Below are positions 42,361 to 52,588 of a stretch of 64,000 bases of DNA, in pieces. The notes beneath the pieces were generated by a model. That model made no database searches and was not told the origin of the DNA. It saw nothing but the letters and a program-made list of their open reading frames with translations. A program made the translations under genes and the position numbers. Each line of letters starts with the position of its first letter. Position 1 is the first letter of the stretch. The DNA is from Plasmodiophora brassicae (lineage: Eukaryota; Endomyxa: Phytomyxea; Phytomyxea; Plasmodiophorida). The DNA lies in contig CP145420.1 in assembly GCA_036867785.1 (NCBI GenBank), positions 1-64,000 on the forward strand. Direction: 5' to 3'.

Positions 42361-42620
42361 CTACGGTGGCATGGCTGAACGACAGCGGCATCTCTTGTCG
42401 ACTGCCGCCTGCTGCCGCTGCCCGACGCCACCGACGGGGACGGCGAGGGCGACGCGCCCGTCGGCCTGTGTGTCACCCAGTTCCACTTCCTGCTGCTGTA
42501 CCGAAATCGCCTGGTGGCGTATAATCAACTGACCGGGTCCACTGTGTACGATATCAGGACGCCTGACAGCGCCGGGCCCATGCGCGGCATTCAGCGGGAC
42601 GTCCACCTTTGCTCCGTGTT
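42320..42620 (+). pseudogene. Truncated VPS18 copy
   Basis: The VPS18 start (ATGCTGCTCGAGCGATGGGA) is present, but after about 40 bp the sequence jumps to material matching 45150–45425 of the true gene. That skips exons 1–4, with a second smaller deletion inside. The joined frame is out of phase, and the copy stops where the large palindrome begins at about 42622. Non-functional. Confidence 0.88.
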
Positions 42621-42621
42621 T

Positions 42622-43372
42622 CGCCCACTATGTACCGTAAAATTACCTCGGACACCGATCAGCGTCCTGCGGCGAGCGCCGATGGTATCGTTATCGAACA
42701 CAGTTCGGGAGATCGAGTCTAAGGTCATCAGCACTGGACACATCTCGTGGTCCGATTACCGAGAACTTTTAACGCCGATTGCGAAGAAGAAGTGCAGCTT
42801 TGCCCACATGCACGCCAGACCTAAGCCACTACGCGTCCGCTGTTGTCGATACCATTCTCGTCAACATGCAGATCGACGCGATAGAGGGCGACAAGCTCGA
42901 TGATCTACAATTAGAAACAATTTCTAATTCCGCTCAACAGCTCCATCAAGAATGCCCACGATTTTGTCTTGGACGCATGCATGAGCAGCGACAGGCCGAG
43001 CACTGCAAGACGGGAATCGGGTTGGCGGCTCACTTCAAGCAAGGACTGAATGCATCTAGCAATCACATAGAATTGTAGATCATCGAGCTTGTCGTCCTCT
43101 ATCGCGTCGATCTGCTTGTTCACGAGAATGGTATCGACAACAGCGGACGCGTAGTGGCTTAGGTCTGGCGTGCATGTGGGCAAAGCTGCACTTCTTCTTC
43201 GCAATCGGCGTTAAAAGTTCTCGGTAATCGGACCACGAGATGTGTCCAGTGCTGATGACCTTAGACTCGATCTCCCGAACTGTGTTCGATAACGATACCA
43301 TCGACGCTCGCCGCAGGACGCTGATCCGACAGAATGCCGGTGTCCGAGGTATTCTACGGTACATAGTGGGCG
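42622..43372. repeat. Large palindrome with about 290-bp arms
   Basis: The left arm 42622–42912 is repeated as the reverse complement at about 43071–43372, with a spacer of about 158 bp. The arms are nearly identical apart from small indels. Each arm encodes the same peptides (EIESKVISTGHISWSDYREL and, in another frame, DLSHYASAVVDTILVN). On the minus strand the right arm continues into the spacer as FYVIARCIQSLLEVS and further helical sequence. It therefore looks like a fragment of a real, unrecognised gene that was duplicated and inverted. Confidence 0.9.
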
Positions 43373-43374
43373 AA

Positions 43375-44146
43375 CCGTAGCCTTGATACGTCGACGCCAG
43401 GGATTCAGCCTGAGGAACATCTTCACCCGGCAAGCGCTAACTTCCTGCTCCGGAGACGCGCCTACCCCGGCTCCACGTCAATCTAACGCTTCACAAGAAC
43501 GAACGGCCGTGTCCCACACGAAATATATACGGCGCACTGGATTACAACCGACCTGGCAGCCTTCCTCGCGACCATCCTGGGGCGAATCCCCACACCGTAC
43601 GTGCTACGTGACGCAATGGAACGATGGCCAGCATCACGGACGTCGAGCCCGATGATATTCTGTGGTCGGCCGACGAGACATCAATGCGCCCACCTGCCGC
43701 TCGCTCATGCTGGGAATAACGGCCAACGAGCACGTTTGCCTGGCCTTGACATTCATTTGGTGCTACAATTATGTACCGGCGATGGCCGGGGTGGTACGGC
43801 ACCATCAACTGTGCAACAACCTCACATCGAGCAGGGCCTCTGATCATGTCGCAGACGACGACGACGACGACGATTTGTTGTGGTAGAGGGCACGCTGTCT
43901 CGGAGCATAACCGACGTTAGTTGGCGTCTCAGGAACGTCAACAACGGCGCCAGATGCTGCGCACGCGACGAGCAATACCATCCCCCGCGTAAACGTTGGT
44001 TGCCGTTGCGTCGCGAACGACCTTGATGACTTCCGCGTCGCGTTTGCCGTCGCTGTCGACGAAGCAAACTCCGTGGCGTTTAAGTACTCCCGGGGGTGGC
44101 TGCCGATGCTGCTCGAGCGATGGGACGCCGACCTGACGTCGGGTCA
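43375..44146. repeat. Segmental duplication copy B (5' flank of VPS18)
   Basis: The two parts that flank EMC2 in copy A are contiguous here (43375–43780 plus 43783–44146). At the junction a similar short sequence (GGCCGGGGTGGTACGGCACC) follows. Only the final few codons of EMC2 remain at the boundary. The right end is the genuine VPS18 start at 44106. This copy also holds the presumed VPS18 promoter. Confidence 0.92.
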
Positions 44147-47100
44147 GTCGCCCCGGTCCGCTCTCACGACGCCGTCGGGACGCCGCTCGTCGGTCACATC
44201 CGATACGTTGCCGTCCGGCGACGACCAGGTCCGTTCGCTTCGGGAGCGTCCCAGCATCGCCCGGTGCTGACCCTTTTGCACAGGATGCCCCGATATTCTC
44301 GCTGGACCGGCTGAAATGGCAGCCTGCCAAGGCCGAAGGCGATGTCGTCTCGCTGGCAACCACGGGCAATACCTTGACCTTGCTGACGACCTGTCGCCTG
44401 CTCATATCCTGGGACCTGGCTACCGACACCCATAATGTCGCATCCGGACCGTGCTGTCTTGATTGATGACCAGGCATCTGACGTTGCCACGATGTTTGCA
44501 CAGGTGATCGTTATCAGTAGGCGTCCGGACCTGCACGTGCGACATGTTTGGGCGACCTGGCACGCCTGCCCGTCGAAGCACGCCCTGATCAGTGCCGCCG
44601 GCGGCCTGCTGCTGTACGCGAACGACGCCCTGAAGAAGGCTGTACCGTTGAAACCGAATGCCCAGATCACAGCCGCTGCATGGACCTACTCGTCACGATT
44701 GTAACCATCGCGCGGTCCCGACACCATCTCGTGTGATGTGTAACTCGCCCACACTTGTGTGCAGCGCCGACCTTGTGCTACTCGCATCCGACAATGGCGT
44801 GATCCTGGCGGCCGATCTGGCGTCGAGGGACAGGGCCGTTCGAAGGCTGTGTCAGCTGCCGGAGACCTCGCCCATCTGTACCGTATCCACTCGCGTTGTC
44901 TCCTTCTGCCTGCTTACATGGGCTTAACGTCGTCGTAGGCGCGATTGAGATGGAGGTGTCTCTGCAGCAGGATGGGTCGGACCACTTCCTTGTCATGTGT
45001 GCAACACGGACGCGCCTGTACACGTTTGCTGGCGGCGTGACGCTTGACGCGGCGCTGTCGGGGGAGCCGACCTTCATCGAGCTCCATGGGCAGGCTGCCG
45101 TGCAGACGTCGTTGCAATTCTACCGGGAGGACGGGCGTACTCGGACCGTGGCATGGCTGAACGATAGCGGTATCTATCATGGCAGGCTGCAAGACTCTGC
45201 CCTGGTCGATTGTCGTTTGCTGCCGCTGCCCGACGCCACCGACGGGGACGGCGACGGCGACGCGCCTGTCGGCCTGTGTGTCACACAGTTCCACTTCCTG
45301 CTGCTGTACCGAAATCGCCTGGTGGCGTATAATCAACTGACCGGGGCCACCGTATACGACGGCAGGACGCCTGACAGCGCCGGGCCCATGCGCGGCATTC
45401 AGCGGGACGTCCACCTTCGTTCCGTCTTTGTGTACTCGGCAACGGCCATCTGCGAAGTCGTGATTGAGCGCGAGGACCGCGATATCTGGCGAGTCTACCT
45501 GGAGAGGCAGGAATTCGCAGAGGTGGGGGTTGCACGTGCCGTGTTTCTCGCTCGTGTTTGCTGACCGGCTCGCGTAGGCCCTGGAATTCTGTTCGACGCA
45601 AGCGCAACGGTACAGCGTGCTGAACGCGCACGGGGACCACCTGTTCGAACAGGGGCTCTACAAGCCGGCGGCCGCGATCTTCTCCCAGTCGGACCGGTCG
45701 TTCGAGAGCGTCGCGCTGCTGTTTCTTGGCGAGGAGAAGGCTCGCGATGCGCTCAAGGACTTCCTGCGCCGTCGCCTGGAAGGGTTCGCTCGACGCAGTG
45801 CTGGACTGATCCAAGGGCCTGACTGCCAACCTACCTAGGGTACCTGAATCGGCGCTGACGCAAAGGACGATGATCTGTACGTGGCTGACCGAAATGTACC
45901 TGGACGCCCTGAACCAGCAGCGTGATGCGCTTGTCGACGACGTCTACGAGGACCTGTGCAGCGAGTTCGTCGACTTTCTGTCCGTGTACCGGAACGATCT
46001 GGACCGGCAGACGACGTTTGAGCTCATTTCGAGCCATGGCCGTACTGCCGACCTGCTGCAGTACGCGGAGATCGTTGGCGACCACGACTGGGTGCTGCGG
46101 TACACGCTCGAGCAGGGCCGGTACCTGGATGCGGTGCAGCTGATCCGGTCGCTGAACGTCGCCGACTCCATCCTCCCGCTGGTGTACCAGCTGGCGCCGC
46201 AGCTCGTCGAGCACGAACCGAACGCGACGATCGACGTGTTCATCGACCTGTCCGATCGGTTCGATGGCATTCGCCTGCTGCCCGCGCTGCACCGCTGCGA
46301 GGCGCCGATCGGCTCGGCCCCGGCTCTGCGGTACCTTCGTCACATTGTCGAGCATGGCAACCGGGAGCCCGTTCTGCACAACTACATGGTGTCGCTGCTC
46401 GTCCAGCTGGACGACGAGACCGACGTCCTGCAGTACCTTCGGGACCATGGCGAGGACGCCGTATTCGACCAGAAGTTCGCTCTGCGACTCTGCCATCAAT
46501 ACGGGCGCCTTCGTGCCTGCGTCCGACTGTACGAACTGATGGGCCTCTACCACGAGGCTGTGCGCCTGGCGCTGCACGTCGACCTGGACCTAGCCAAATC
46601 CGTGTGTAGCCGGCCGGGTATGCTCCCTGCATCGTTCTGCTGAGCAAACGTGCTCGTCGTAGGTTGCCTTCTCGTTGTCGTCGTCGTCATCGTCGTCGTT
46701 AATATCGCAAGCCGACCTGAAGACGATCTGGGTCGACATTGGCCGTCACGTCCTGCGCGAGCGCATGGAGCACGGGCATGACGACAAGGCGCTTCAGGAA
46801 GCGGTGGCCATCATCAAGCAGTGCAGTCCGCACATTCAAATCGAGGATGTACGTCATCGACCTGCGCCGTCGCGTCTACTGCTGACCATACGTCGCCGTT
46901 GCAGATGCTGCCGTTCTTTCCCGACGACCTTCGCATAGGCGATTTCCGGTCGGAGATGGTCGACTGCCTGTCGTCGTACACGGCCCGCTTGGCGGCGCTT
47001 CGTTCGGAATCCGACGCGCTCAGCTCTGCGGCCGCCGCCCTTCGCGATGATATCGCGCGTCTGCGTCACCGAACCGGTCGCGTCAGCGGCGATGCTGTCT

Positions 47101-47444
47101 GTCACCTGTGCCAGCAGTCGCTGTTCGCCGATGTCTTCATGCTGTTCCCGTGCAAGCACCAGCTGCACCAGCGATGCACCGTTGCCGAACTCTATCGCCT
47201 GCAGGCGCATCGTCGTCGGCGCCGGTCCGTCATCTTCGAATCCGACGACGAGGACGACGGTGATGACGAGGTGTTGGACGTCGACAAGGCCCCTGAGGGC
47301 GACGTCGGCACCGAGTTCGACCTACAGGGTCGCGCCACGTCGGCGTGCGTCCTCTGCGCGGACGACATGATCGTCTCGGTGGACATCCCCCTGGTTGGCA
47401 GCGGCGATGCCGACCGCGACCAGGACGACCTATGGCATTTGTAA
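44106..47444 (+). CDS. VPS18: VPS18, HOPS/CORVET core subunit
   Basis: ATG 44106. The first intron (44229–44283, GCTGAC before CACAG) joins exon 1 to DAPIFSLDRLKW, the classic VPS18 start of the beta-propeller. Further propeller blocks are LISAAGGLLLYAN, LVLLASDNGVILAADL and the Pep3 signature TQFHFLLLYRNRLVAYNQL. The alpha-solenoid (TWLTEMYLDAL, FELISSHGR, ALRLCHQYGRLRACVRLYEL) is well conserved. The C-terminus has MLPFFPDDLRIGDF and an incomplete-looking RING (CHLCQQSLFADVF, FPCKHQLHQRC, ACVLCADDM). VPS18 tethers endosomes and vacuoles for fusion. Near 45785–45815 I could not resolve the exon junction between two clearly homologous segments. Seven or more exons. Confidence 0.93.
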
Positions 47445-47711
47445 ACTATCACCCGGGCTATGTGGACTACGTATGTAGGTGGAGACGACCAAGGTCTGCT
47501 GTGTATGTGGAGGACATGGAGCCTCGGCACGTACCTCTCGTGCACCCACGAATTCAGGGCAGCATGAGCAGAAGCGCACCGAGGGTGCCGACGGCATTGG
47601 TTGCCCACGAGGTCGGCATCCTGGGTGACGACGACTTGGCAGCTAACGTGCTCGACTGCCCCGGCGTCGGTGTACTCGTCACCGTGACCTGGCAAGGACA
47701 AAGTGCTCCGG

Positions 47712-49471
47712 TCAACCATTGACGCATGGCAAGACCTCAGCGGGCGGTCGACATACGGGCAGGACTGGGTTAATCATGGCCGCGTCCGGCAGCTCCCACA
47801 TGAGCATCCAGTTCATGTATCCGTTTGTGGCGATGTCAGCCTGCAAGCCGTAGTCGGCGGTGACGACGTCGGGAACGGCGACCTGCAGCTGAACGGTCGC
47901 CTGGCCGGTCAGGACCGCGACCTCGCAGGACATGAGGGACGCCGGCTTGAGCACGAACAGGCTGAGCCGGAACATGAACAGACGGCAGACGTCGACCCCG
48001 TTGTCGAACGCCCACGTCGGGTCCAGGTTGTTCAGCGACACCGTCAGCGTCTGCGACGAGGATCCCGCCGGTGCCGGGCATGCCGGCGCCGTGCCGAACC
48101 CGTCACATTCGCTGTGCAAATAGGCGGACGCCAGTGCCAGCGACGTCTGATTCGCCGCGTACCGGTAGACGACCTCCTGCGCACAGCACCCGAGCGACGA
48201 CTTCAGTTGAACCAGGCCTGCATATCGGTGCGGGTGTCAGGCGCGCTGGGGCGGCCCGCCGCCATCGGGAAGACTGACCTGCGCTGCAGGTGGCATTGCA
48301 AGTGCCATGGCTGCTGTCGAGAGAGACGGCTGTCGGCACGTGGCAGGGCAGCGCCTGCAGGGCGGCCTTCTGCTGGAACAGCTTCGTGCCACACAGCGTA
48401 CCGTCGGTGTCTCGCGCACACGCCAGGTCGGCCTCCTCGATCGTCCTCTCCAGGGCGTTCTTGATCGGGGTGTACGGCGTGGGGCCCCCATTGTTCAGCC
48501 AGGCGTCCAGCGCTTGGTACTGATTGTACGACTGGGCCATCATGCCGGCAAGAATGCCACCGTAGGACTGGCATTTGTCGGTGCACATGGCCGGCGTCGG
48601 GTCGGTCGGCATTGTCGTCGTCGCGCGTCGATTGGCGCCGATCTGCGCTTGAAGCAGCGCCTGTGCTTCGTTGAACAGCGCGTCGGTGCGCTTCCCCGAC
48701 ATGCACCTGCGTGGGTCATGGACCGGCGGGGGGTCAGACACGGCACACGTACGCCGGGACGGTGGCCTACCAGTTGCCCCGGTGACGAGAGCAGAACGCC
48801 GCCGACACCACCGAATAGGAGAGCAGGTCGATCACGCCATACATGTGGGCCGACATGGACGCCATCGAGCAATGTGTCTGAGGTGGGTATCCGACGGCCG
48901 CCCCGTCCGCTCCGCTGCAGAGCCCCTGCAGGACCGTGTCCGTTAGCACGACGGGCGGCGACGACGTCGTCCTGGCCGACGATGATGGGGACCAGAACGC
49001 GTCATTGCGCGCAAGGCAGTAGGCGCCGGTGGCGTCCTTGCGGCAGATCCTGCTCATGTAGGTGCCGACCAGGCCAGGCAGGCGGTCGTCGTAGAAGGCG
49101 ACGTTGCCGCAGGTCGCGATCATGGCACTGGCTGTGGACACGACCCGATCGTGGCAACTGTCGGGGCCAACGCAGAACGTGGCGTTGATGCTGGGCAGCG
49201 ACGACGGGTCGCAAGCGAACATCGTGTCCTGGAACTTCAGGAAGGCCTGTTGGCAAGGCGTCCGCCTAGCTTGCAGCAGGTGTCGTCGTCGACCGGCGTA
49301 TGGACCCTCGGGGCTGTCGTTGCGCGTCGCGTTTGGATGCCAACGGTGGGCGACACGGGGACGCCACGATTGGATCAGGTGGAACAATGTGGCATCGTTG
49401 GCGGTCACGTGGTCGACCAGGACGACAGCGGCACAGCACAGCGAGCCGACTACGACAACGACGAACCTCAT
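47712..49471 (-). CDS. Secreted Cys-rich protein, three exons
   Basis: Exons 49471–48771, 48706–48279 and 48217–47712; introns 64 and 61 nt, in phase. ATG 49471 begins MRFVVVVVGSLCCAAVVLV, a signal peptide. The mature protein of about 520 residues has roughly 30 Cys, often spaced like CQQAF and CGPDSC, suggesting several disulfide-bonded units; the segment in the middle repeats a helical C-x-C layout (CTDKCQSYGG, then CARDTDGTLCG). No recognised family. Likely extracellular or cell-wall. It ends 268 bp past the convergent VPS18 stop. Confidence 0.7.
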
Positions 49472-49746
49472 CCAGTTTGCAATCGTGAAGGGTACGCCCG
49501 CGCGAAATGAATATCGGTGCCGTGGCCCACCTGCACCGGCCCCGATGTACGGTACGCTGGAACGACCCAAACGTGGGATCGCGGAGACCCTCACGTCATG
49601 CGACGCCTCACGCCTGACGTGCGTCGCGGTCAGCGCTATTTCTGTTTCCGCCACAGTGCGACCGGTGACAGTAGCTGCGCTGTTGTTGTCCGCGTGCGCA
49701 GTTGCTCTGCGGGTCCGGGGTCCTGCCTGCTCCTGGACGATCGACG

Positions 49747-50334
49747 ATGACGTCAGTGCCGGCCGTACTGCTGGTGGCCGGCATTGCTGCCATCGCTAAA
49801 CCGCTGGTAGATGGGTCTGCGGTGCAGAAGCTAGACGATCTCATGAACGAACTTGTACTCGAAATGGCCTCGTGCGACATCGACGATGCCTACCCTGACA
49901 GCTGTGGGCGGGCCGGGACGCCCGCTGCCCTGCCGCCGCGATTCCTATGCACGCATGAACGGGATGAGGTGCCTGCCCCACCGACGCGTTCCGTGTCGCT
50001 ACCCGGCGCTCCACCTGAGTTCGACGGGCATTCCAGCCTTATCAAGGAATGGGATGCGCTCTGGCAGGCACTGCGACGCCTGCCTCCGTACCCGCCGCCG
50101 ACTCGACCCCTGCCTGCACCTCCAGTCGAATCGTCGAATGCAGATCAGCAGGTGGACACCGCCGTTACTCGCTGTCGACCGGATCATGGACAGGGGCGGG
50201 CATCGTCCGGCCGTACCGTGACGCTGTGGAATTCGTACCCGCCGCCGCCTCATAGCAACGCTCGCGTGCTGGTGCACCCGCGCGTTGCCAAACTTCGACG
50301 GGATCGCAAGCCGGGTCCTGTCGTTCATCGGTAG
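49747..50334 (+). CDS. Predicted secreted Pro-rich protein
   Basis: ATG 49747 begins MTSVPAVLLVAGIAAIAKP, a plausible signal peptide. A short helix-forming stretch (KLDDLMNELVLEMASC) precedes a long Pro/Arg-rich, disordered remainder. The frame is open further upstream, but only this ATG gives a sensible N-terminus. It lies head-to-head with the previous secreted gene, whose ATG is 276 bp away. No family recognised; the C-terminal half could be non-coding. Confidence 0.45.
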   Translation: MTSVPAVLLVAGIAAIAKPLVDGSAVQKLDDLMNELVLEMASCDIDDAYPDSCGRAGTPAALPPRFLCTHERDEVPAPPTRSVSLPGAPPEFDGHSSLIKEWDALWQALRRLPPYPPPTRPLPAPPVESSNADQQVDTAVTRCRPDHGQGRASSGRTVTLWNSYPPPPHSNARVLVHPRVAKLRRDRKPGPVVHR

Positions 50335-50607
50335 GGATGGTGGTAACGCCCCTACCAGGCGGCGGTGTCGTCCCAAAGGTTGGCCCCGTTGCCCATCCGC
50401 GCTAACCAGACAATACACGTTTACGAGGCATTGCGTAGGGTGGCAATCATCTGCGCCTCCAGCTGCCCATTGGAGAACGTATTCAGCGAGCCACCAATCA
50501 GCAACCACTGATGCGCGCCGTTACCGTCTGCCTTAGCTTGATCTTGGCGAGGATCTCGGACACGGTCTGCTCCAGAGTCTGCAACGCGCGCCCACACACA
50601 TACAACG
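50335..50607. other. Intergenic gap (273 bp) with no recognised feature
   Basis: Short frames only. It probably includes the 3' ends of the two convergent genes on either side. No repeats were seen. Confidence 0.4.
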
Positions 50608-51201
50608 TCAATCATCGTCGTCATGGCGCGCGTCAGACGCGCGAACACGCACGAGCATTCTCCGGATGCGGCCGCGTTCGAAGGAGCTCTCCTGTCGCAT
50701 CTGCCGGGTCATCATGGTCTGCAGTGTGGCGATCCTGCCGAACACCTCGTCCTGGCGGCGCTGCAGGTCGGCCAGCGCGGTCTGCGCCGCCGAGATCATG
50801 TCGCGGACGCGCTCGAACTCCTCCACGTCGTCGTCGTCGAACCCGTGGCCCTCGTCGCCCTCGCCGGTGCCCGTCGTCCGCGCCTGCAGGGCCTCCACGC
50901 AGACGCGCAGACGCTGGATCTCGTCGCCGACGACGTCAATGTCCCGCTGGATGCCCGCGTACACGACGGCCAGGTCTGCGCGAGCAACGACCAGCTCCTG
51001 GATCGATCCCGTCGCTGTCGTCGTCGTCGTCGCCGTCGCACCGGCCTCGTTGGCGGCGGGCGCGCGCACCGACTGGTCGACAATGTCGCGAAGTTCCTGC
51101 CGGCACTTGCCCAGGCGGTCCTCCAGCTCGGCCGTCGTCGGCAGCGCGTTCAGCTGGGCGGCGTACCTGGACGCCGTCGCCGACGACGCGATTCGCACCA
51201 T
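50608..51201 (-). CDS. Coiled-coil protein of unknown function
   Basis: 197 codons from ATG 51201, no intron needed. Three predicted helical coiled segments (ELEDRLGKCRQELRDIVDQS, DIDVVGDEIQRLRVCVEALQ, ISAAQTALADLQRRQDEVFG) are separated by a Thr/Ala linker and an acidic patch (FDDDDVEEFE). The tail is basic and ends in an acidic run. It has no signal peptide, unlike its neighbours, and could be a tubulin- or centrosome-type cytosolic protein; that is only inference from shape. Confidence 0.6.
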   Translation of the reverse strand: MVRIASSATASRYAAQLNALPTTAELEDRLGKCRQELRDIVDQSVRAPAANEAGATATTTTTATGSIQELVVARADLAVVYAGIQRDIDVVGDEIQRLRVCVEALQARTTGTGEGDEGHGFDDDDVEEFERVRDMISAAQTALADLQRRQDEVFGRIATLQTMMTRQMRQESSFERGRIRRMLVRVRASDARHDDDD

Positions 51202-51420
51202 GAGCAGTGGCGCTGCTGGGCACGTTAGGACACGTCAGGGCACGCGCCATCGAGAACGATCATCGGTCCACACACACACACGCGCTTCCAGATGGTTCAC
51301 GAGGGTGCAAATATCCCGAACAACGTCGACCGGGGAGGGTTCCAGACTGGTCAGTGCTGTCACGACGACCACCGCAGGGTTCCGTATCGCCTCGTGGGCC
51401 AGGTGTGTGTACTGTGTGGT

Positions 51421-52374
51421 TTACATGTAGCGGGTGGCGCTGGGCGCCATGTAGGCCGGGGCTGGGTTCGGGTTGCCGCCCAGCACGGGCACGAACTGGG
51501 GCGCGATCAGCACCGCCGGCGACGCCGCCGGGATGATGCACTCCTGTGGAGCCGATGCCGGCGACGCGACGATCGGGACCAGCACCTGCGGCGGTTGCTG
51601 TTGCTGGATGATCAGCGTCGCGTACGAACCGACCGCCGGGGCATCGGTCGGCACCGGGCGCACCGCCGCCGCCGGTGCTGGACTCGTTGCTGGGCTGGGA
51701 CCTGCTGGGTACAGTGCCGCTGGGGCAGGCGCCTCGTCGTCGTCGTCCACTTCGGGACTGTCGTCCGAACCTGGCGTCGGCGCGGGCGTTCCCGGCGCCG
51801 TTGTTCGCGTCGCGGGCGCTGCTACGTTGCCAGTCGGCGGCGGCGTTGTCGTTGTCGAAGCCGGCACCGGAGATGGGGACGCCGTCGCCGGGGCGCGCGT
51901 CATGGGCGACGCCACCGCTGACGACGGTGGTGGTGTTGGTGGCGGTGGTGGAGATGTGACAGGGGCAAACGATGACGGCGCCGGCGAGGGCACCGGTGCG
52001 AACGTCGGCGACGTCGTTGCCCATAACGTGGAGCTGTTCGTTGTGGGAGGCGCCGTCGTGGCTGGTACCGGGTACCGGGTCGACGTCACTGGGCCATGCT
52101 CCGGGTACAGGCCGGTGGCCGGCGACGACGACGAGGGAGCGGACGGCGCCGGGTACAGCGTCGGTTCGACGTAGTCGCCGATGTGGCGGTAGAACGAGCG
52201 CGACACCTGCGGGAACGGCGGCGTGTCTGGCACGATCGGGATCTGCGTTGGCGCCGATGCGTTCGCCAACGTGCTGGCGTTACGGTGGGGGTCGTCAACG
52301 GTGGCATTCTGGGCCAGCGCCGGCCAGCCGGCCGACATCGCCAGCACGCACAGGCACGTGATCATGGGCGACAT
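51421..52374 (-). CDS. Secreted Pro/Thr/Ser-rich (mucin-like) protein
   Basis: ATG 52374 gives MSPMITCLCVLAMSAGWPALAQ, a signal peptide with Ala-x-Ala cleavage. The mature part of about 295 residues is mostly Pro, Thr, Ser, Ala and Val with potential N-glycosylation (NAT, NAS) and many O-glycosylation sites. It has a short acidic insert (SPEVDDDDEAP) and a QQQQPP stretch. Such proteins often form extracellular coats. The frame upstream opens at a non-ATG codon, so this start is preferred. No family recognised. Confidence 0.65.
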   Translation of the reverse strand: MSPMITCLCVLAMSAGWPALAQNATVDDPHRNASTLANASAPTQIPIVPDTPPFPQVSRSFYRHIGDYVEPTLYPAPSAPSSSSPATGLYPEHGPVTSTRYPVPATTAPPTTNSSTLWATTSPTFAPVPSPAPSSFAPVTSPPPPPTPPPSSAVASPMTRAPATASPSPVPASTTTTPPPTGNVAAPATRTTAPGTPAPTPGSDDSPEVDDDDEAPAPAALYPAGPSPATSPAPAAAVRPVPTDAPAVGSYATLIIQQQQPPQVLVPIVASPASAPQECIIPAASPAVLIAPQFVPVLGGNPNPAPAYMAPSATRYM

Positions 52375-52588
52375 TATGGGAATGAGCGCCTCGGGGACGA
52401 CGGGTGGAGAGCAGACCGGACGACGGGTGACTCTGACTCCAGGTCGGGTCAAGCCAGCCACAGGGCGCCCCCCGATGGAGGAGTTGCGTCAACACGCTGG
52501 CCTTGGCGATTGAGTCACACTCAGTCGATACCGTTATTTTAGAATCTTATTCCTGTATTGGTTTATCACCTGCTGCTGGGGCAGGGAT

